DNA from: Kiritimatiellia bacterium
GTDB lineage: Bacteria > Verrucomicrobiota > Kiritimatiellia > RFP12 > JAAYLN01
Length of the DNA stretch: 44,756 bases
Direction of reading: 5' to 3'
Assembly: GCA_017962605.1 (NCBI GenBank)
Contig: JAGCUY010000065.1
Coordinates: forward strand, 1-44,756
Below the pieces are notes generated by a model. The model was not told the DNA's origin. It saw only the letters and a list, made by a program, of their open reading frames with translations, and ran no database searches. This document shows positions 37,520 through 44,756 of this stretch, piece after piece. The translations under genes and the position numbers were made by a program. How positions within the stretch are numbered: position 1 is the stretch's first letter; every line of letters begins with the position of its first letter.

Positions 37520-40168
37520 ATGAGCAAGAAGGACAGCGACACCAACAACTCTGAAAACGTCCCTGAGGAAGGCACGCCTGCGTCCCCTGAAGGTGCGGAG
37601 AGCGCGGAGGTGACCGCCAAAGAGCAGGGCGGAGCATCGGGTGATAGTGGCGCCAAGCAGGCCTCCGGCCATTCCCGTCCGGGCTATTACTACTATGGTG
37701 GCAACAAGGCGTCCTATTACTATGGACTCCCGGGACAGCAGAGTTCCGGTCCTGCTTACTATTACGGTAGCCACAGTTCGGGCGGCCCAGGTTATTACTA
37801 TGGTTCTTCTGGCTCTCCTGGTTACTACTACGGCAACGACAACCCCCATGACCAAGACGATTCCGTCTTCGGCCGCATATCGCTTTCCCGCGCCGTCCGT
37901 GTAACCCTCCTCAAGTGGCCGACGCTTGTAGTGGCGGTTGTTTTGGGCCTCGCAGCAGGTTTTGCTTTCTACAAGGCCTCTCCTGTTCTTTACAAGGCCA
38001 ATTGCCTGATTGAAATCAGCGTTAAGCCTAGGCGCGTAATCAATTCCGGCGATATCATCATCAACGACCCAGACGCCCAAGGTTCGACCCGAGAGATTTT
38101 CAACACCCGTCTTGCTATGCTCCGTTCCACCCAGGTAATAAAGCTTGTGGCGGATCGGATCCGCACCGACTATACCGAACTCAAGACGATGGGGGACGAA
38201 GAACTTTGGAAGTTGCTTCGTGGAAATGTCAACCTTGAAGTTCAACGCAACTCACGCCTTGTCAACATCCAGGTTTCCGATAAGAACCCAAAAACCGCGC
38301 AGGCCATTGCAAACGCATACGCGCAGACGGCCGTTGCTTTCTCCCAGGATCAGAACAAGAATGCTATTGAGGTCGGTGTCGCACGTCTAATAACAATGAT
38401 GGAGACCCAAGAGCGCGCCGTTGAGGATGCCTCAAAGGCATTGCTCGCCTATAGTGAAGAAAATCAAATCGGCCCCATGGAGAGTGAGCGCGAGACCTTG
38501 CACCAGATTCATACCACGCTCAACGGCAATCTGGTAAGTGCGGAGGCGGCACGCTACAACGCGCGTCAGATTTTCGACTTCCTGACATCGATCATGAAGG
38601 ATCCGACCAAGTTCAGCTCCATCCCCAGCGACACCCCGCGTGGCAAGGAAATTTCCGATATGCAGAAGGAACTTGGCGACGCCATTGTCAAGCGCGACGA
38701 ACTTATTCAAAACCGCCAGCTGACCGCCAAGCACCCTGAGGTCGTTGAGCAGAACAACAGGATAGAAGTTCTTCAAAAGCAGTATGCCGAGGCTGTTGAT
38801 CGTGCCCGTCAAACCGCGGCTGCAAACCTTGGCATCTGCGAGAACAGGGTGCAGAAAATTGAGTCTGACATCGCCGACAATTTCAAGCGACAGCAGGAAC
38901 TAGATTTGAAAATAGCTGCCGCCAATGTCCAAATGCGCCAGTTGGGCCTTGCGTATGAAAACGCCTCAGAGCGTTTGAAAGAGGTGTCCTCCCGTCTTGA
39001 GGAGGCTCGCATCACCATTAACGACACTCTCGACACAATCCGCATCATTGGCGAAGGCGCAGACTTGCCAACTGCTCCGTACTCGCCTGTCGCCAGCCTT
39101 GATTTCTCCGCCGGCGCCATCGCGGGCTTCATCATTGGCTTCCTCTTCATTCTCGCCCTCGACCGCGTTGAGGACAAAATCACCTCTTCTGAGGATATCC
39201 GCAAGCACATGAACACCACCGTGCTCAATCTCGTGCCGCGAATCCCACGCACAAAGCGAACCGATCTCGCCCTCCTTTCCGCTAAGAAGAAATTCTCACG
39301 CATCGCCGAGGCATTTGCCGGGTTGCGCTCGCTTCTTGAGTCACCGCGCTACTCAAATGTCTCACGCGTTATCCTCGTCGTATCAACCCAGCCGGAGGAA
39401 GGCAAGACCATTTGCGCCTCCAACCTCGCCCTCTCCTTTGCCATGGCTGGCAAAAAGACGCTCCTCGTCGATTTCGACCTCCGCCGTCCGCGTATCGCCC
39501 GCATCTACGATGTCGCCGACAGCATCACTCCGGAGAACAACCTCATCGAAGTCCTCGACTCGCCCGAAGACACTGACTTCTCCAACATCGCCATTCCCTC
39601 GGAGTATGACAATCTCGACCTCGTGGTTTCATCCGTCTCCTCCAACATCTCGCCGGCGAATGTCATCGGCTCCGAGAAGCTCCGCGCATTCTTCGACTGG
39701 GCCCGCGTCAACTATGACCATGTCGTCATTGACTCGCCGCCGTTTGGTCTCGTTTCCGATGCCATCCAGCTCGGCTCCTTCTCCGACTCAGTGATGATTG
39801 TCTGCCGCCCGAACCGCAGCCGCTTCGGTCTCGTCCGCAACGCCATCGCGGCGCTCAAGGAGTCCGGCTCCAACGTAATCGGCGTCGTCGTGAACGAGGT
39901 GAACTTCAACCAAGCCAATGCCTTCACCTCCGGCACCTACAACTCTTACTCGAACTACAGCAAGTATGGGAAATACGGCGGCCGCTACGGCTACGGCTAT
40001 GGCTCATACTACAAGCGCGCAGCCAAGGACGACATCACCTCCGTGGACACGAAGCACAACCAGGAGGTAATTGAGAAAGAGGGGTCCAACGCCTCTCCAG
40101 ACAACCGCCCGCATGATGAGCGCGCGAAGGAAACGGCCTCTGAACTAGAGGCCGATGCCGACGAATAA
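37520..40168 (+). CDS. Wzc-like polysaccharide co-polymerase with BY-kinase domain and an N-terminal tyrosine cluster
   Basis: 882 residues from ATG 37520 (AAGGCGG upstream; the frame extends 21 codons earlier into the previous gene). Layout: cytoplasmic N-terminus 1-130; membrane helix about 134-151; periplasmic Wzz domain with coiled coils (about 155-525); membrane helix about 529-548; BY-kinase domain with Walker A STQPEEGKT (about 620-628), Walker A' LLVDFDLRRPR, and Walker B VIDSPPFG. The C-terminus (about 806-832) has ten tyrosines (TYNSYSNYSKYGKYG...), the usual autophosphorylation tail. Residues 56-104 add five YYYG blocks with 16 tyrosines before the first helix, which I have not met in this family. 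The kinase should control chain length by cyclic phosphorylation. Confidence 0.93.
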   Translation: MSKKDSDTNNSENVPEEGTPASPEGAESAEVTAKEQGGASGDSGAKQASGHSRPGYYYYGGNKASYYYGLPGQQSSGPAYYYGSHSSGGPGYYYGSSGSPGYYYGNDNPHDQDDSVFGRISLSRAVRVTLLKWPTLVVAVVLGLAAGFAFYKASPVLYKANCLIEISVKPRRVINSGDIIINDPDAQGSTREIFNTRLAMLRSTQVIKLVADRIRTDYTELKTMGDEELWKLLRGNVNLEVQRNSRLVNIQVSDKNPKTAQAIANAYAQTAVAFSQDQNKNAIEVGVARLITMMETQERAVEDASKALLAYSEENQIGPMESERETLHQIHTTLNGNLVSAEAARYNARQIFDFLTSIMKDPTKFSSIPSDTPRGKEISDMQKELGDAIVKRDELIQNRQLTAKHPEVVEQNNRIEVLQKQYAEAVDRARQTAAANLGICENRVQKIESDIADNFKRQQELDLKIAAANVQMRQLGLAYENASERLKEVSSRLEEARITINDTLDTIRIIGEGADLPTAPYSPVASLDFSAGAIAGFIIGFLFILALDRVEDKITSSEDIRKHMNTTVLNLVPRIPRTKRTDLALLSAKKKFSRIAEAFAGLRSLLESPRYSNVSRVILVVSTQPEEGKTICASNLALSFAMAGKKTLLVDFDLRRPRIARIYDVADSITPENNLIEVLDSPEDTDFSNIAIPSEYDNLDLVVSSVSSNISPANVIGSEKLRAFFDWARVNYDHVVIDSPPFGLVSDAIQLGSFSDSVMIVCRPNRSRFGLVRNAIAALKESGSNVIGVVVNEVNFNQANAFTSGTYNSYSNYSKYGKYGGRYGYGYGSYYKRAAKDDITSVDTKHNQEVIEKEGSNASPDNRPHDERAKETASELEADADE

Positions 40169-40177
40169 ATCGCGCAC

Positions 40178-40206
40178 CGCCGCCGCCTACTTGGCGGCGG
40201 CGACTT
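40178..40206. terminator. Strong hairpin between converging genes, probable terminator
   Basis: CGCCGCCGCC (40178-40187), loop tactt, GGCGGCGGCG (40193-40202), a perfect 10-bp GC stem followed by ACTTCTTT on the plus strand and TTTATT on the minus side. It separates the exopolysaccharide operon from the oppositely oriented manC and overlaps the latter's last codons. Confidence 0.7.
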
Positions 40207-41275
40207 CTTTAACCAGGGCTTTCAAATCCTGCGCACGCTCGCGCTTGCACACGAGCGTGGCGTTGCCATGCTGCACAACCACCAGATCTTCAACGCCCAG
40301 TAGCGCCACAAGCTTCCCTTCGTCGGTCACGACGATGTTGCCGCCGCTGTCCATTGCCTTCACGCGGCCGGAAACTGAGTTGCCGTCGCCATCGCTTGCA
40401 AGGTATTTTGCGGCCGCCGTCCATGAGCCGACGTCGTCCCAGTCGAACGTGCCACGGGCCATCACCACATTCCGATGGCGCTCCATGATCGCGTAATCGA
40501 CGGAAATCTTCGGCAGGTTTGGATAGAGGGCGTCAAGTCTCTCGGCAAGAGCCCCCGGCGTTGCGCCTGCCTCTGCCGAGGCGGAGAGCAGCGGTTCTAG
40601 TCCAGGAGCGAATTCGCGCACCGCCGCCGCCATTGTCTTGGCAGACCACGCGAACATCCCGGAATTCCAGAAGAAGCCGCCGCTCTTGAGATACTCTTTC
40701 GCCCGTTCCAGATCGGGTTTCTCAACGAATCGCCGCGCGCGCCAGAACATGGTGTCACCCTCATTGACATCGGCCATCGCGTCGCCGGCCTCGATGTAGC
40801 CATAGCCTGTTGCCGGGTATGTAGGCTCAATGCCGATTGTAACAATGCAGTCTTCGCGCGCCGCCACCGCCGCCGCGTCAGCAAGAGTCTGTCTGAAAAT
40901 ATCTTCCTTGCCGATGATATGGTCGGCGGTAAGCAGTAGCGCGACGCCATCGGGGTCGCGCGCTGCTACTAGACCGCACGCGAGCGCCGCCGCTGCGGCC
41001 GTATCGCGCCGGCATGGCTCCCCTACGATGTTTGCGCGCGGCAGCATCGGGCAAGCCTCTTCAGTTGCAATTTCCAAGGCCCGCGATGTCACGATGAAGA
41101 TGCGCTCCGGAGGCACAATGCCTTCAAGCCTGTCCACGGCGTGGCGCAGAAGCGCCTTGCCGCCAAAGAGGGTTACGAACTGCTTCGGGCGCTCAGGGGT
41201 GCTCATTGGCCAAAGCCGCTCCCCGCCGCCGCCCGCCATTATGACTGCGTATGCGTGGCTATTCATGCCCACCAT
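40187..41275 (-). CDS. manC: Mannose-1-phosphate guanylyltransferase
   Basis: 362 residues; a second ATG (41266) gives MNSHAYAVIMAGG and may be the start. The nucleotidyltransferase signature is VIMAGGGGERLWPMSTPERPKQF; also GEPCRRDTAAAAALA, DHIIGKEDIF, TGYGYIEAG, RFVEKPD, FFWNSGMFAW, SVDYAIMER and GTFDWDDVGSW. It makes GDP-mannose from mannose-1-phosphate and GTP, a precursor for mannose- or fucose-containing exopolysaccharide. Monofunctional: no isomerase domain. It converges on the exopolysaccharide operon and diverges from dxr. Confidence 0.95.
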   Translation of the reverse strand: MVGMNSHAYAVIMAGGGGERLWPMSTPERPKQFVTLFGGKALLRHAVDRLEGIVPPERIFIVTSRALEIATEEACPMLPRANIVGEPCRRDTAAAAALACGLVAARDPDGVALLLTADHIIGKEDIFRQTLADAAAVAAREDCIVTIGIEPTYPATGYGYIEAGDAMADVNEGDTMFWRARRFVEKPDLERAKEYLKSGGFFWNSGMFAWSAKTMAAAVREFAPGLEPLLSASAEAGATPGALAERLDALYPNLPKISVDYAIMERHRNVVMARGTFDWDDVGSWTAAAKYLASDGDGNSVSGRVKAMDSGGNIVVTDEGKLVALLGVEDLVVVQHGNATLVCKRERAQDLKALVKEVAAAK

Positions 41276-41310
41276 GATAGCATATTCCGCCGCGCTTTGC
41301 TATTATTGGA

Positions 41311-41352
41311 GGGAACGGGGAACAGGGAATGGGGAACGGGCAAAGGGGAACA
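41311..41352. repeat. Heptad tandem array (GGGAACN units) upstream of dxr
   Basis: Six exact 7-bp units: GGGAACG, GGGAACA, GGGAATG, GGGAACG, GGCAAAG, GGGAACA. It ends 3 bp before the dxr start codon, and the AAAGGGGAA at its end acts as the ribosome-binding site. Confidence 0.9.
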
Positions 41353-41355
41353 GTT

Positions 41356-42555
41356 ATGTCCAGGCGCATCGTCATACTCGGGGCAACAGGCTCCATCGGC
41401 CAGACGGCCATCAGCCTTCTGCGTGGCAATTCACGCTTCGAGGTTGTAGGCCTCACAGCGAATTCTGACGCCGAAACCCTCGTGCGCGACGCGCTTGCCC
41501 TTGGCGTGCGCCACATAGCCCTCTCGAATGAGTCTGCGGCGCGTCGCCTGTCCTCAAATCTTCCCGACGGCCTCGTCCTTCACGCGGGGGAGCAGGGGCT
41601 TCTCGAAGTCGCGTCGCTGGGCGCGGACATCGTTGTCGCCGCAATCGTGGGAATGGCGGCGTTGCGTCCGGTTCTGGCGGCAATCGACGCCGGCAGCGAT
41701 ATAGCCCTTGCCTCCAAGGAGGTCATGGTCGCCGCAGGAGAGGTCGTGATGGCGCGCCGCCTCGCACGGGGCGTCCGCATCCTTCCAGTTGACAGCGAAC
41801 ACAGCGCCATCTTCCAGGCGCTGCAGTCGCGGAACAGCGCTCCGGCCTGCACCTGGCTGCCTGGATATGGCCTGCAACTGGCCACGCCGTCTATACGCCG
41901 CCTCGTCCTCACCGCGTCCGGCGGTCCTTTCTTCTTTCACCCGGAAGTCGATTTCGATGCCGTCACATCCGCCGACGCCCTGCGCCACCCGAAGTGGTCT
42001 ATGGGCCGCAAGGTGACGATCGACAGCGCCACCATGATGAACAAAGGGCTTGAAATCATGGAGGCGCGCTGGCTATTCGATGTGCCGGAGGAACGCATAG
42101 GCGTCCTCGTCCATCCGGAGAGCATCGTCCATTCGCTTGTTGAGTTCGAAGACAACGCGCAGGTGGCCGAACTTTCCGTTCCTGACATGGCCATTCCAAT
42201 CAACTACGCCCTGTGCTGGCCGGAGCGCGTGTCTCAAGGCGTGGCCGGGCCGCTGGATCTGGCGGCTACCGGGTCGCTTCATTTCCACAAGCCCGACGAG
42301 CGCCGTTTCCCTTGCCTTGCGCTGGCGCGGGAGGCATTGAGGCGCGGTGGAACTGCGCCCGCCATTCTCAACGCCGCAAACGAAGTCGCCGTCCAGGCAT
42401 TTCTGGATGACCGCATCCGCTTCAGCGACATCTGGCGAATAGACGAAGCGGCGCTCGGCGGCGTGGCCGCAACCGGCGCCGCCGACTTGGATGCAGTCTT
42501 TGCTGCCGACAGCGAGGCGCGCGCCTTCGCCGCAGGCCGCATTGGCGCAGATTAG
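41356..42555 (+). CDS. dxr: 1-deoxy-D-xylulose-5-phosphate reductoisomerase
   Basis: 399 residues. Start at 41356 (MSRRIVILGATGSIGQTA) with AAAGGGGAA from the heptad repeat as ribosome-binding site. Rossmann NADPH site GATGSIG; metal and substrate motifs LASKEVMVAAG, LPVDSEHSAIFQ, LTASGGPFF, MGRKVTIDSATMMNKGLEIMEA, LDLAATGSLHF and NAANEVAV are all present. Second enzyme of the non-mevalonate isoprenoid pathway. The end overlaps the esterase stop by 4 bp, tail to tail. Confidence 0.98.
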   Translation: MSRRIVILGATGSIGQTAISLLRGNSRFEVVGLTANSDAETLVRDALALGVRHIALSNESAARRLSSNLPDGLVLHAGEQGLLEVASLGADIVVAAIVGMAALRPVLAAIDAGSDIALASKEVMVAAGEVVMARRLARGVRILPVDSEHSAIFQALQSRNSAPACTWLPGYGLQLATPSIRRLVLTASGGPFFFHPEVDFDAVTSADALRHPKWSMGRKVTIDSATMMNKGLEIMEARWLFDVPEERIGVLVHPESIVHSLVEFEDNAQVAELSVPDMAIPINYALCWPERVSQGVAGPLDLAATGSLHFHKPDERRFPCLALAREALRRGGTAPAILNAANEVAVQAFLDDRIRFSDIWRIDEAALGGVAATGAADLDAVFAADSEARAFAAGRIGAD

Positions 42556-43868
42556 CGCGAGGCGAATACGCCGTCGGCGAAGTCCATCATCCAGAGCCAG
42601 TCGTAGGCTGACAGGCCATGCTGGCCGCCGCGCCGCACATAGCCAAGGCGCTTGCCGATTGCCGCAGTAGAGTAGTTCTCAGGGAAATCTGCAGTGGGCA
42701 GGCCTGGCGTGCCCAGAAACTCCCAGGCCGGCGAGGCGGCGCGGCAGGCGAGGAACTCGCCCTTGGTGTCGAACCAATCCATGTCGAAGCCCTCGACGAG
42801 CAGACCGCGCGGGGCTATGCACGAAAGGAAGAGGTGCTGGTCAAAGGGGAGCTCCGACTCCCTGCCTGCGTATTCGAAGTATGCCGGGCAGAACCAGTGA
42901 GGGAATGAAAACTGCTCAGTGGCGATTGTCTCGCCGAAGAAGCGCTTGTTGAGGGGCGCGCCGCCGCCGCCGGTCTGGTTGGGGACGGTCACGGCGAATC
43001 GCTCGTCGCGCGCGCCTGCTATTAGTGCCGTCTTGCCCAGGCGCGAGCAGCCCGTTGCGACTGCGCGCGTGGCGTCGATTTCCGGTATGCGCTCCGCGAG
43101 GTCGAGTCCGCGCGAGAGCGCCCATGCCCACGCGCCGAGGGTCGTGATGCGGTCTGGCGCGTCCGTCGGCTGGTCTTTCCACAAATCGAAGACTCCAGTC
43201 CACGCCAGGTCTAGCGGGTCGCCATTGCGGACTTCCACGTCGGGGGACACCTGGCAGTAGCAGCAGCTCATCACGGCGTAGCCGCGCGCCAGCATGACCT
43301 CGATCGGGAAGGTGTATCGGAAAGAGGTGTTGCGCTCGGCGCCGCGCATCTCCGGCCGCAACGAGTGGGTGCCGTCCTGGCGCGACTGCTCCGCATGCGA
43401 CCAGACATTGTCGGGGATTATTACCTCTGGACTGCTGAGCAGCGCGTGATTGCCGCGGTAGTTGAGGAAGAGGATGACCGGGACCTTCCCCTTGTTCTCA
43501 CATGTGGCGCGGCCATCATCGCCGGCGATTGCCGCATTCCCCTGGACTCGGTTTGGGATAAGGACAAGCCAGTCCAGGTAAGGCCCCGTGCCGTCGGCGC
43601 GAAAGCGGATGCGGTATTGGCGGCGGATGGCGAACCCCGCGAACTCCGTGCCTTCTTCGACTAGTTCTACCTGGAGCGCCTCCGGAGGCGGTGGCTCCCT
43701 GCCATACATCTTGCTTGCGAAGATGTCCAGGATCTCGCGGCGGCGCGCCTGCCACTCGGCAGGCGAGGCCACCTTGCGCCCATCGGCGAATACCAGCGGG
43801 TCTTCGAGAGAGTAGGGAAATACTTTCGACTCGTCGTAGTTGACGAAATCGTGGGGGTTGCTTGTCAT
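42552..43868 (-). CDS. CE15-like glucuronoyl methylesterase (alpha/beta hydrolase)
   Basis: 438 residues. The nucleophile motif GCSRLGKTALIAGARD (serine at about residue 275) is the hallmark of CE15 glucuronoyl esterases, and the histidine lies in GGQHGLSAYDW (about 419). KVPVILFLNYRGNH carries the oxyanion strand. CE15 enzymes hydrolyse esters between lignin or other alcohols and 4-O-methyl-glucuronate on xylan. There is no signal peptide, so activity would be cytoplasmic, or the export route is unknown; many CE15 homologues are secreted. Starts 18 bp after the neighbouring hydrolase gene and is probably co-transcribed with it. Confidence 0.88.
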   Translation of the reverse strand: MTSNPHDFVNYDESKVFPYSLEDPLVFADGRKVASPAEWQARRREILDIFASKMYGREPPPPEALQVELVEEGTEFAGFAIRRQYRIRFRADGTGPYLDWLVLIPNRVQGNAAIAGDDGRATCENKGKVPVILFLNYRGNHALLSSPEVIIPDNVWSHAEQSRQDGTHSLRPEMRGAERNTSFRYTFPIEVMLARGYAVMSCCYCQVSPDVEVRNGDPLDLAWTGVFDLWKDQPTDAPDRITTLGAWAWALSRGLDLAERIPEIDATRAVATGCSRLGKTALIAGARDERFAVTVPNQTGGGGAPLNKRFFGETIATEQFSFPHWFCPAYFEYAGRESELPFDQHLFLSCIAPRGLLVEGFDMDWFDTKGEFLACRAASPAWEFLGTPGLPTADFPENYSTAAIGKRLGYVRRGGQHGLSAYDWLWMMDFADGVFASR

Positions 43869-43886
43869 TTTTAGCTATGAGGATGG

Positions 43887-44693
43887 TTACTTCAAAATGG
43901 AATTGAAGAGCCAGCGTTCAGCCGCTTCGGGCCACGAGCGCGCGGCGCGTCCGTGCGAACGCAACATGCCGTACCCGTGGCCGCCATCCGGGTAGATGTG
44001 GAGCTCCACCGATGCGCCGGCTTCTATTAAGGCGGCTGCGTAGGCGAGGGAACTCTTGATCAATGTGTCGTTTGCCGACTGCGCAATGAAGGCGGGCGGC
44101 GTGTCCTTCGTGATGGCGAAGTCCGGATCGTGGGCGTAGCCGTCGCGGAAGATGTAGGCCGGGTATATCGGCATCTGGAAATCTGGCCGGCAGGGAAGGG
44201 CGTCGGCCGCGTCGATTGGCGCGTAGGGCTCTGCTCCTGCGGGGAGGGTGGAGAGGCGCGCGGTGAGGTGGGCGCCGGCGGAGAAGCCGATCATGCCCAC
44301 CTTGTCGGGCACGACGCCCCATGCGGTCGCGTTGGCGCGGATGAGGCGCATGGCGCGGGCGGCGTCGGCAAGCGCGGCATCGCGACATTTGGGGCAGCGG
44401 TATTTGAGGAGGAATGCGGAGACGCCTGCCTCGGCAAGCCACATAGCGATGTCGCGGCCCTCCTGGTTCATGGAGAGGTATTCGTAGCCGCCGCCGGGGC
44501 AGACAACCGCAGCCGGCATTGGGGAGCGGTCGGCGGAGGTCGCCGGGAAGAATGTCAGCGTCGGGACGGTGATGTCCGTGAGGCGCTCGATGCCGTCATC
44601 GCGTGGGGTGATGCGCCCGGTGCATTGTTCTTCGCCGTCGATGGCCAGCGGCGCCTTGCCTGGCCAGATTGGCATGTCAATGAATGAGTTCAT
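43887..44693 (-). CDS. Alpha/beta hydrolase, acetylesterase-like
   Basis: 268 residues. Oxyanion motif PGGGYEYLSMNQEG (about residue 65), nucleophile GFSAGAHL (serine about 138), acid in SANDTLI and histidine in DGGHGYGM. The layout matches the bacterial acetyl-xylan/BD-FAE-like esterase group. No signal peptide. Starting at 44693, it has no clear Shine-Dalgarno site, and a degenerate heptad run lies upstream. The partner CE15-like gene suggests removal of ester decorations from hemicellulose fragments. It could also be a peptidase-like hydrolase. Confidence 0.83.
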   Translation of the reverse strand: MNSFIDMPIWPGKAPLAIDGEEQCTGRITPRDDGIERLTDITVPTLTFFPATSADRSPMPAAVVCPGGGYEYLSMNQEGRDIAMWLAEAGVSAFLLKYRCPKCRDAALADAARAMRLIRANATAWGVVPDKVGMIGFSAGAHLTARLSTLPAGAEPYAPIDAADALPCRPDFQMPIYPAYIFRDGYAHDPDFAITKDTPPAFIAQSANDTLIKSSLAYAAALIEAGASVELHIYPDGGHGYGMLRSHGRAARSWPEAAERWLFNSILK

Positions 44694-44729
44694 AGTTAGG
44701 AGTTGAGAGGTTGAGAGTTGAAAAGTTAA
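44694..44729. repeat. Degenerate heptad array (AGTTGAG units)
   Basis: About four to five imperfect 7-bp units (AGTTGAG, AGGTTGA, GAGTTGA, AAAGTTA) immediately upstream of the esterase start. Less regular than the others but of the same period. The window ends shortly after. Confidence 0.55.
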
Positions 44730-44756
44730 TTTTTAGTTTTAGATTCTGAATTTCAA

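Overview
The window looks like a chromosomal segment of a GC-rich Gram-negative bacterium of the PVC superphylum, most likely a Kiritimatiellota, Lentisphaerota or Verrucomicrobiota member from a polysaccharide-rich (gut-like) habitat. I infer this from gene content: secreted glycoside hydrolases, a sialate O-acetylesterase, a CE15-like esterase, a secreted SUMF1-fold protein, a LacI/AraC (XylR-type) hybrid regulator, a heptosyltransferase, lipoproteins and an outer-membrane barrel. No taxonomic marker was searched. No rRNA, tRNA, CRISPR array, phage or classical insertion sequence was seen.

Layout. 1-700: repeat-rich intergenic DNA. 700-4488: dnaE. 4500-7330: a 5'-truncated surface-protein gene and an Rpn-family nuclease gene, among heptad repeats and twin-hairpin repeats. 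7304-13908 (minus): AAA ATPase, class I glutamine amidotransferase, sialate O-acetylesterase and beta-mannosidase. 14058-14602: a YafQ/DinJ toxin-antitoxin pair with a consensus promoter. 14767-19437 (minus): small secreted protein, SUMF1-like protein, and a propeller plus agarase-like hydrolase. 19560-22033: three heptad palindromes around a four-helix-bundle/zinc-ribbon gene and inside a XylR-type regulator gene. 22067-23911: a secreted GH99/WbsX-like protein. 24069-28207 (plus): an RraA-family aldolase followed by EtfB, ferredoxin-domain EtfA and a GlcD-type dehydrogenase, in the order of the electron-bifurcating lactate dehydrogenase LctBCD. 28263-32618 (plus): GT9 glycosyltransferase, CdaA, YbbR/CdaR, NrdR and NadC. 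32690-40168 (plus): an exopolysaccharide export and polymerisation operon (Wza-like lipoprotein, unknown secreted protein, outer-membrane barrel, Wzy/WaaL-like polymerase, Wzc-like tyrosine kinase). ManC lies convergent to it (40187-41275). 41356-42555: dxr. 42552-44693 (minus): CE15-like esterase and an acetylesterase-like hydrolase.

How the genes fit together. Three themes coexist: core metabolism and information genes (dnaE, nrdR, nadC, dxr, cdaA), glycan degradation, and capsule/exopolysaccharide export with GDP-mannose precursor supply. The LctBCD-like operon suggests anaerobic use of lactate or another 2-hydroxyacid.

The most unusual content is the repeats. Tandem arrays with a 7-bp period but different unit sequences (AGTCGAA, GTTGAAA, GCGACAN, GGGAACN) occur at many sites. 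The GCGACAN type forms interrupted palindromes of about 86 bp with a conserved 26-nt loop. One of these lies in frame inside the regulator gene, adding about 29 residues at the domain junction, much as Rickettsia palindromic elements do. Two other copies bracket the four-helix-bundle gene. A second heptad family brackets the Rpn nuclease gene. A separate twin-hairpin repeat sits at the 3' ends of three genes, and a 24-bp repeat is inserted in frame in the beta-mannosidase.
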